NCBI GenBank assembly: GCA_002633025.1
Contig: NMRB01000202.1
Location: 109,615-173,614 of the forward strand
Direction: 5' to 3'
From: Notospermus geniculatus
Lineage: Eukaryota; Nemertea; Pilidiophora; Heteronemertea; Lineidae
DNA length: 64,000 nt
In this document: piece by piece, positions 55,948 through 64,000 of the stretch
Numbering within the stretch: the first letter of the stretch is position 1
Layout of the letters: each line of letters starts with the position of its first letter
Notes under the pieces: model-generated
Databases searched by the model: none
Told to the model about the DNA's origin: nothing
Seen by the model: only the letters and a program-made list of their open reading frames with translations
Position numbers and translations under genes: made by a program

Positions 55948-58900
55948 ATGTCAGCCTCCATGAGACACATGTTTTCAACTTGGAGACACATAAAACTCAA
56001 AGATTTAGAAGCTCTTAGTCGTTTAAACGTAATTCAGCGATGTAGGGTATGTTTGTTCGATGTGATGGATGAAAATGAAGATCAATGAGTAAAGATTCTT
56101 TGGCATTTTTGTGGTCTAAAAGCCTATTTTGTGAGGTGCCAACCATGTCTGTATGCACTGCATGGCATGCATCATGCACTGTGTACTGACACACACCACT
56201 AATGGCAGTGAAGTGTTGCATAACACATAGGCCCTACAGTCTGTGTGGGCCTGCTCTCCAGATAACATTAGTACAATGATTGAATGAGTACTGGCACAAT
56301 GACATAGGCCTACCTGTGGTGGTGTTGTGCATGTTGATGTTTTACCAACCCCCTACCAATAATCATTTTACTTTTCTGTTGACATTATCTGCTTGTTGTC
56401 ATCCAAGCAACTACCCTCGTAGTATTTTGTCAAATACATTCATATCGTTCTTTTCCATTTCCAGGTTATCTCAACCATTGCCACAGACACCCGTTTGGAG
56501 CTTGACCCCCAATTTGAAGATTTAAAGATGAAACCTCCAAAAGGCAGAACCTTTTCCTACAAAAGGCACCCAGGGATCATGAGCCTGAAAAGAGTTATCT
56601 TGCCGGCTAAATTGGAAGCAGCTATTACTAAGTTAATTGATGGTGCGTTTTCTGCTTTAGTTTGCTCTTCTCTTCTCCCTCATCTTGTTCTTCTTTAGCA
56701 ACTAGAACGGGATCTGGAAATAGTGACCTTAAACTTTATCACTGAAATTGACTCTCTGTGAGTTGAGTGCAAAAATCTGTGGGGCAATAAAATCATGTAT
56801 TTTCCTTTGCAGTTTTTGAAGTGCCTGACCTAGAAAAACACTCCCTGAAACTTAAGCGGTACCTCTGGTCCAGACACCTGCCTGTAGAGCCTGAAGTTTT
56901 GAAGACTACTGCCATGAGACTTGAAGCAGAGGACATTAACAGTATGATATCATTCCTAAAACTATCAGCTTTAGTCAAAAATTAACTCTGTGATAGCTAT
57001 GAGAGTGGCTGAATACAACTAAATGTCACTTCGTAGAGAATAGATGAATTGGACTGATGTTTTAATAAACCACTTGTTCATATCTTTCAAAGGTATTCAA
57101 GATTTTGACAGCCTATCACCCGATGAACAATACAAAATCCTCAACGATAGAAAAAATAAGGTGCTGCAGAAGCTGAAGAAGCATACGTACCATTGGGAAC
57201 CTCTGAGGTACGGTGTATTCCTTCAATATCAATACAGCCTGAAGTTTAAGATGGAGATGTGCACCAGCTGATGGTGAATGCCCTTGATTTAATTCAACTA
57301 CTTCTTCAAACAACTTGTAGAATTTAATACACATAAAAAATATTTGAATTTCTTCAGGCTTGATGCTCGGACTGCAATGACGTACATGGCAGCAAGAATA
57401 AGCCCAGAGTACAGCGTGTTACTTCAAATATTAAATGAAGTAGGTGCCCCTTTCTTTATTTGGTTTTTAATCTAAAGCACCCTTTTACATTCTTTGGCTC
57501 TTTAACACCTAATTCATTCTCACATTATGTACTGTATTCTACTTCTAGATTGCAAAAAGGGAGCCAAATTTCAAACCTGAAACATTCTTTGATTTTGGTT
57601 CTGGAACAGGCTCTGCCATGTGGTAAGTTGATCTCATGCTGATCACTTTTCATAAGAAGAAGAGATCAAGATAGGACATGTACTCCTTGGGACCTTGGTA
57701 TTGCTGGTCTTTATGCCTCTCAGAATCACCACACTAAAGACTGGCGGTTTTGGAGAAACAACAGGATTGGAGTCGCCACAGGAATTGTAACTTTAACAGA
57801 TAATTCATCCTCCCGTAATGGGGTATTTTGCTTCATACTTCAGGGCAGCAAATTCAATCTGGCCGCAGTGTCTAAAGGAGCATTACTGTGTTGATGCATC
57901 AGCTGATATGAACACCTTGGCACAGCTTCTGCTTCAAGGTATTAACTGGCATAGTGCACTCAAATGACATTCAGAACTGTCCAGAAAGTACAGGACAATG
58001 CTGCGGGACGAAGAACATTTACCAGTTGCTCCAAACCTGCACTGAGTTGATCTTTTGTTCTCCAAATGGGAATTGAACCTATAACCAAAAAGCACATTTA
58101 GCTTTATGTACCAACTTTTTCTGATTCATGTGGGTGTGTTAGAAGTTGACTTACTTTTTACTTTCAGGTGGACAGGAGCAAGGAGAGATGTGTTTTAAAG
58201 GAGCCACCTTCAGACAGTTCCTCCCACGATCACACAAGGTCTGATTCTGATTAGAAATGATTCATTTTTCTGAGAGTCAAGGGTTTTGTTCTCAAACTCA
58301 CGTTGCTTTATTCACCCCATGGCAGAAAGTCTGTGATTTGGTGGTGCTAACTTGCAGTGCCCATGAGTTTCATCCCATAAATCGCCAGCCAAGCTAGGAA
58401 ATTGAGAATACTGCAAGTGAACATTTTTAATTGGCTTCCCTTATTTCCCAAACATGTGATATGAGGTTCAAATCTAACTGTGCATGCTTCTTTATTGTTA
58501 CAGAACAAATACAATCTAGTCATCAGTGCATACTCACTCTTTGAGTTACCTAGTTTCACTGAGAGGTTGAAAGTGATTGAGAACCTGTGGAAGAAGACTG
58601 ATGACTATCTAGTGATTGTGGAACACGGCACGAGTGCTGGCTTCAAAGTCATCATGGAAGCAAGAGAGGCTGTAAAACAGGCAAGTCAACTTAGAGATCC
58701 TCAAGCCTTTGTGAATAGAATAAGGTCCCAGGCCTTCCACTGGTCCTTCTGTGTTGTATTCTTTGTGTCCTCTCTTAATGAGGAACCCGCCCGCCGTTTA
58801 TCCCGACAGGTCGGCGCAGCGATCGATGAGACCGAACCGACGTCATTGACGTCGTTTTATGTGCTGACGTTGCGTCATGAAAAAATCTGTTGTACATTTT

Positions 58901-60411
58901 TCTACAGGAAAAAATGGGATAAAGACGTTGCCGTTATCGCCATTCTACCCCTTCATTTTAAGGAAAAAAGCAAAGGAATTTTAGAAATTTTCATCCGCGA
59001 CAAGATGGTGTAAATTTTAATGTCATGCGACCGAAAAAAATGGTTTGATTTCACGCCAGAATTTAATGGAAATGACTGGAAATCACGTTGAAAAAAGAAA
59101 CTTCGGTCTCATCGATCGCAGCGCCACGTCGTGACGTTAGTTCGTCCGGTTCCTCATTCTCCACATAATTTCACTTTCAGATGTCATATGCTGAGACTTC
59201 TGGTCATGATTGTCTGTCAAATCAGGATAAAACAGACGAAGTCACAATGAGAGGCCACATTTTTGCTCCAGTAAGTAAGAGACAACGAATCTGCACTGTC
59301 TGAACATGAAAAAGATCCACAAATTTCTACATGGGATCATTATAATGTATATCAGGATTTGCTAAAACCAATTTGATTTTCCTGAGTATTGGCAGGATTG
59401 AATATCATTGGTATTGGTATTTCATTTCAGTGCCCTCATGAAGAAGTTTGTCCAAAAATCAATGACAAAGTCCCATGTAACTTCGAAGTCAGTTATAAAC
59501 CATTGGATTTGTTTACGGTGAGTCTTTCGTCTTGAAGGGTACCAGTACTTAATTGTGATGTACTGTCAATGTAAATTGAGTGTAAGTGTTGGTGATGCCC
59601 CACTGATTGCCATTTATACACAGAATAAAACACCATGTGTAAAAAGTGAGTACCGGTACTGATTCAATTTCAGAAAAACGGAAAGGAACAAGAAAGGTTT
59701 TCATATGTGATATTCAAAAAGGGAAAAGAGGAATGTTCATGTGAGTATTAGAGGAGTGTTCATGTGAGATTGAGGGAAACGATCCTGCGAGAAGAGGAAA
59801 ATGAGTATAAGAGGAATGAGTAAAAGAAATGATGGCTTTATGGCATGTTATATAATAGATGTTTTGTTTTTAGCTTCATCTTGGCCACGAGTGATTCGCC
59901 CAGTCTCCACACCAGCACGTCATGTTCATTGTCGACTTTGTTGCTCAAATAGCAAGTTGGAACATCACGTACTGACAGCCAAGAAGAATGGCATGTAAGT
60001 TTGTTAATATTATCCACATATGGAGAGATCAGTTTGTTAGTGGAGTGATTTGATTGGTTCAATTGCTGTCACGTAACAAGATAAAAGTGAAATGTTCTGC
60101 AGAAATATTCTCCTACTGCTTTCAGGGATTTGTACAAATCTGCCAGAGCGTCGACCTGGGGTGACCTGCTCCCAGCGAAACTGGTTCAAGTGGAAGAAAA
60201 AACACAATCAGACATTACAGATAACTTGACGCAGCCTGCAGAACCTGAGGATAGAGAAGAATTGGAAGATACTGGGTTGAGTTCACCAGATTCACCAAAT
60301 GTCCTTACTCATGATGATGCGTGGTCTTCAGTAGTCAATCACACATATAGAGATGAAAAATTGGAGACTTTTGAGGGGGATGAAATTGGTCCCTTAAAAC
60401 CTGTTCCGTAA
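55948..60411 (+). CDS. METTL17: METTL17/Rsm22-type mitochondrial ribosome assembly factor
   Basis: METTL17 is a methyltransferase-like, iron-sulfur cluster-binding protein needed to assemble the mitochondrial small ribosomal subunit. Fourteen exons: 55948-56046, 56465-56642, 56813-56941, 57093-57207, 57358-57439, 57549-57622, 57844-57938, 58168-58238, 58504-58680, 59181-59270, 59431-59517, 59674-59740, 59874-59994, 60126-60411. Total 556 aa (human 456). Visible blocks: TYHWEPLRLDARTAMTYMAA, the SAM-binding loop DFGSGTGSAMW (216-226), FRQFLPRSHK, ISAYSLFELPS, and the cluster cysteines C371, C377, C386 (CPHEEVC...C) and RHVHCRLCC (C441, C444, C445). LYKSARASTWGDLLP opens the last exon, whose acidic tail is longer than in human. 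Exon 9 probably uses a GC donor (CAG/GCAAGT at 58681). Met codons at 55948, 55960 and 55969 are possible starts; the region suits a mitochondrial presequence. The first was chosen. Confidence 0.94.
58777..59158. mobile_element. MITE, family B copy 2, in METTL17 intron 9
   Basis: Ends AATGAGGAACCCGC and CCGGTTCCTCATT are terminal inverted repeats; inner parts GACAGGTCGGCGCAGCGATC and GATCGCAGCGCCACGTCGTG also pair. The same ends and blocks occur at 30565-30786. The insertion fills most of the intron (58681-59180). Confidence 0.85.
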
Positions 60412-60435
60412 TGGATGCATTGAAGGGAATATCTA

Positions 60436-60610
60436 CAGTCGAACCCCTCTGTCAAGGACGGATTTCGGTGTGACAGATGGTGTCCTCAATTGAGATGTGC
60501 CCTGATTATGGAGATCAAAGTGAATAGAAACGACCTCTTTGGGACTGAACTAGGGTGTCCATAATAGAGGGGTGTCCTTCCAGCAGAGGTGTCCATTAAG
60601 GGAGGTTCTG
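60436..60610. repeat. GAGGTGTCC-family repeat, copy 5 (best preserved ends)
   Basis: Starts CAGTCGAACCCCTCTGTCAA and ends TTAAGGGAGGTTCTG, near inverted termini. The ordered inner blocks AATTGAGATGTGCCCTGATT and GAGGGGTGTCCTTCC match the other copies. It is 24 bp after the METTL17 stop codon, so it probably forms part of the 3' UTR. Confidence 0.7.
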
Positions 60611-60907
60611 CATCTAAACTCTGGGCCAAAATGCAGTTCAGTTTGCACCAGTCTGTAACTCATTGTTAAATGTTTGTTAGAGCATTGTAAATATTTGTCA
60701 TAACTGTATAGAATACAAGAATGTGTATATGGAGAGGAGAAATGATGTCAGGAAACATCAAGTCCTTTCTTTCTATTTTGCATCTTCTTTGAGAATTCTT
60801 TGTCCATTTCTTCTGTTGCATGACATTCCCCATCGCTCTCTTCAGCAGCACTGGGCCTACAGTCCTCACCAGTCTGTAACAATTGTTGAGGACTACCCCT
60901 GTTGATG

Positions 60908-61025
60908 TCCAGGAACCATATTCATAAAACTACTAAAGTCTAAGTCTGACACTTATCCTTTGTTCAACACAAAAGATAAGTACCACACTTTGACTTAAGT
61001 ATGTTTATGAATATGGACCCAGGAC
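60908..61025. mobile_element. Hairpin MITE (TATTCATAAAAC type)
   Basis: Left arm AACCATATTCATAAAACTAC and right arm ATGTTTATGAATATGGACCC are inverted, with further pairing AAAGTCTAAGTC / GACTTAAGT inside. The TATTCATAAAA core is shared with the element at 4047-4171, which may be a distant relative. Confidence 0.75.
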
Positions 61026-62559
61026 TATTTGCTGTACAATAGCACCTTTAAGTCTCACATGACTGTCAGAGCATTTAAAATGAGATGAAGGTCTATGGTA
61101 CCTTTAATTAGCTACCAGTACACAATGAATTTGATACGGGATAGATGATATTCAAACTGGAGATTATATCTGCCCCAGTTTATGGGGAATTTCTAATGAA
61201 AGATTCATTGTACTTCAAAGTAGATATCTGTGTGAACTTTCATCTGATGAGATGAAAGAACTGTAAATCTCTTCGGTGCATAAGAACAGCAAACATTTTA
61301 ACAGGTTTGACCTTTAATGTAACATACCATATCCCCTTTAAACCAATTGCGCCCCTGTATTTATATTTACTGCCATCGCCTGTTGTGTTGAGTCTATTCA
61401 CAATCGAGGAGGCCTTTCCCATGCTCAAAATCTGAAGCACTCTCAACATATTTCCCAACTAGGCCTAATTTTATAAGAACCATTGTGTCCGTGTGAAAGC
61501 GCGAGAACAGTCGCATAGCTCAGTTTATAGGCCTTTAGTAGCTTTATGTACACATAACAAGTATTTGCTGGAGATCTTATGGGCTGGAACATTGACAATA
61601 TTCAGTTGTGGATTATTTCTCCAGGCTTCTGGATAATCTCACTGAATTTGTTTTTGTGTGATAGCTTCTGTCCTGAGCAGATGTGCTGGGCTACATCTTG
61701 AAGGGAATCTGTTCTTAATACTGATTTTCATTGGATTAAACTGATCTGAACTGTCAGTATGTAAGGTGAGTAACCTAGGCCTAGGATCATTCTTGAGGTG
61801 TTGAACTGATGAGGGCAGATGAGGATGAGTTGTCCCATGGTCTTTTTCCTGGTAAATCAAATTGATTGTGAAGTTCCGACGGACGGACTAAATTTCTTAC
61901 CTTGATTATCAACATTTAGGGTGATAGAAGTGGTTACTGAGTGGGCTATCTTTGAGTCTTACGGTAAGAAGGTGACTCATTTGACTGGGGTCCTTTCCCA
62001 ACTGTCAACTTGTCAGGTGTTCACCCTTGAGAACTAGGACCATTCTTATGTAAGCTAATTAGTAATATGACGAATTCTACAGTTGGCGACCAACAAAGTT
62101 AGGCCTTGTCATTTCCCAAGGATCCAAGAGGATTCAGCAGGTATTTGTCTCTATTATAAAGATAGGCCTATAGAGAATGGAGAAGAAGCGGGAACCTCCA
62201 ATAAACATTTTGTCCAGAAGCAATCAGTGTTTTTCCAAATTGACGACCGAATTAGTGAGGTCCCTGCATTTCAACGGATGAACGGTTTTCGTTTTGGGCC
62301 ATCTGTCTGACATGGGATATTTGGTCGGCCCAATTCCATGTGACTCATGCTGTCGTGGCCCCAGGTGGAGTTGCGTTGGTTAGGCCTATACGTATCGACG
62401 TCGCCCACGCCTAATTTGAAATCTATACGAGACGGTTTGATCGGAATGTGGCAACATGGTGTCACAACCTCAGTGTCACAATGTCATAATTGACGGAGAA
62501 CGTCAAGAATCAAAACAACATGTATAGGCCTATGTCCCCAGAGTAACCTATGGTATGCG

Positions 62560-62915
62560 TTCTTAACTTCTCTTCCTCTGCAGAGAAATAAAAGGAGGGG
62601 TTTAGCCCTAAACCCGTGTGACAGGACTTTATCCTTGTCTGATGTTCTTAAAAGACACTTATTCATTAGACGGAGACACATAGCAAAGGGGAGACAAAAA
62701 GCTACAGTATAGCCTACGTTAATGCCTGTTCCTCTGCAGGAAAAGGATAACTTTATAGCCCTAGCCCATAAAACCACCAATAAACCTTCCAACCAGTGTT
62801 GTGCCCTCAGAAGACACTACTCATTAGACGGACACACCGAGTGGAGACATGTCCCTAGAGTAAGCTACTGTGCGGTCTTGAAACCTGTAGGAAAAGGTCA
62901 TTTTATAGCCCTAAA
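62560..62915. repeat. Decayed tandem repeat, about 155-bp period
   Basis: The blocks CCTCTGCAGG(A)AAAGGATAAC-TTTATAGCCCTA, then GAAGACACT-A-TCATTAGACGG recur near 62577/62654, 62733/62810 and 62888/62950 with many differences. It looks like an old short satellite or nested repeat. Confidence 0.55.
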
Positions 62916-64000
62916 CATTCAAAGCACTCTTCTGCGTGGTGTCCTTTGAAGACACTAGGCTTACTCATAGATAGACTGACAAAGGATAGGATATTCTCGT
63001 TTGACCTCTTCTGTGAGGAGTGCGGGGACATTCATCATTGGGGCAATTATTCCTGTCACACCTGTCAGTCCCATTGTCATCCATTTAAAACATGCAGGCC
63101 TACTCAGCTTTAATCGTTTCCTTCATAAATTAAAGTGCCGGCGACTTGAGATGATTGGGTGCACTGTCCCCAGCCATGCAAGACGACTGATCGGACGTGG
63201 TAGAGACGTCCGTCACGTCATTTGACGAGTTCACTCATCAGTCCCACGGTCATCATCGACGATCGTAGTTAGCTCTCAATCAAAATATTGACCCTTTGAC
63301 ATAATCTAACCCTGAACCGTTCTCTAAATTTACCCGTCTGGCCGGAAAAAATCCGACAAAAGTTTGCTTTGCCAGATCATGCGGACGTTTTCGTTGTCTG
63401 AATTTGATCCACTTTGCAAACACCGTTTGTGCACAAAGGAACTTAATTGTGGCGTAATTAACGAATTTTTTGCATTCTATACGGACCAATCCGTATTCGA
63501 ATGACTCTTTATTATATTTAAAGGGACTATGACCACTCCACCCACGTCTTCTTCCTGTCAGAAAGTCACGCAATATCAGTGAATTAAATTGTCAATAGTG
63601 AACCTGCCGAACCTTTTATGTCTTGCAAGTATCTGTCCTATATCATGGCATGAATTGCTCCTGAAATGTCAACGACACTTAAAGACTTCTTTTGAATGGT
63701 TATATTTACACGGACTAATAAACGTTTGTGAAAGTCCAGCCTTGCAGAACCAATAGACAGAGACATTTGTGAAGGTGCTGACATTCTGTGCGTCTTGAGA
63801 AACAGGAAAGCTTTACTTTCACGAAGACATGGAGTCACTTCCTCCTGTCAAATGAAAACTGCATGTTTTGGTATCCGACGGGTCCATGTGAATGGTCCGT
63901 GATAGGTGTAAACGGAGTGGTGATGCTTGGACTCGACATTCCCCACACATCAAACGCGGGTCGAGATTGAGTTCTGACGATGAAGTATTAAAGGCCGAGC

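Larger units (their letters stand above)
60412..64000. other. Region downstream of METTL17 with no recognised gene
   Basis: The left part should be the METTL17 3' UTR. It is followed by a GAGGTGTCC repeat (60436), a hairpin MITE (60908), a decayed tandem repeat (62560-62915) and AT-rich sequence. All open frames are short (at most 102 codons) and unrecognised. No tRNA or conserved exon was seen. Confidence 0.55.

Overview
This window is nuclear DNA from an animal, most likely a marine invertebrate and possibly a deuterostome such as an echinoderm or hemichordate (the taxon is inferred, not proven). The genes are split into short exons with GT-AG introns. The introns are full of inverted-repeat transposons, tRNA-derived SINEs and minisatellites, and motifs such as TAGGCCTA and ACATGTAC are very frequent. 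Two runs of N (37917-38197 and 50493-51361) show a draft assembly. Nothing bacterial, viral or CRISPR-like was seen.

Five conserved genes could be assembled exon by exon, with reading phase agreeing at every junction. From left to right they are: (1) DGAT1 on the minus strand, with its N-terminal 419 codons in 9 exons between 494 and 6568; the catalytic C-terminus lies beyond the left edge. (2) TBC1D20 on the plus strand, complete, 8 exons, 10027-13060, 445 aa. (3) A SPIRE-family actin nucleator on the plus strand, 17 exons, 15378-46002, about 780 aa, with a 10.2-kb second intron. (4) MVD (mevalonate diphosphate decarboxylase) on the minus strand, complete, 11 exons, 55872-52699, 405 aa. A second copy of its last three exons and part of a fourth lies at 49794-50492. 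(5) METTL17/Rsm22-type mitoribosome assembly factor on the plus strand, 14 exons, 55948-60411, 556 aa.

DGAT1/TBC1D20 and MVD/METTL17 are divergent pairs. In the second pair the start codons are only 75 bp apart, so the two genes almost certainly share a promoter. No common pathway links all five genes. DGAT1 and MVD are lipid/isoprenoid enzymes, TBC1D20 is an ER Rab GAP, SPIRE nucleates actin on vesicles, and METTL17 acts in mitochondria. In humans SPIRE2 and MVD both map to 16q24, so their neighbourhood here may be an old linkage.

The rest is intron and intergenic DNA. It holds at least a dozen palindromic MITE-like elements, several present in two or more copies, plus SINE copies, one LINE 3' remnant, a 31-bp and a 33-bp minisatellite, and two near-identical duplications that each flank an assembly gap. 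I found no undescribed multi-gene system. The most useful observations are the 75-bp bidirectional promoter, the candidate cassette exons of SPIRE, a GC-AG intron in METTL17 that hosts a transposon open in the host reading frame, the gap-flanking duplications and the MITE families.
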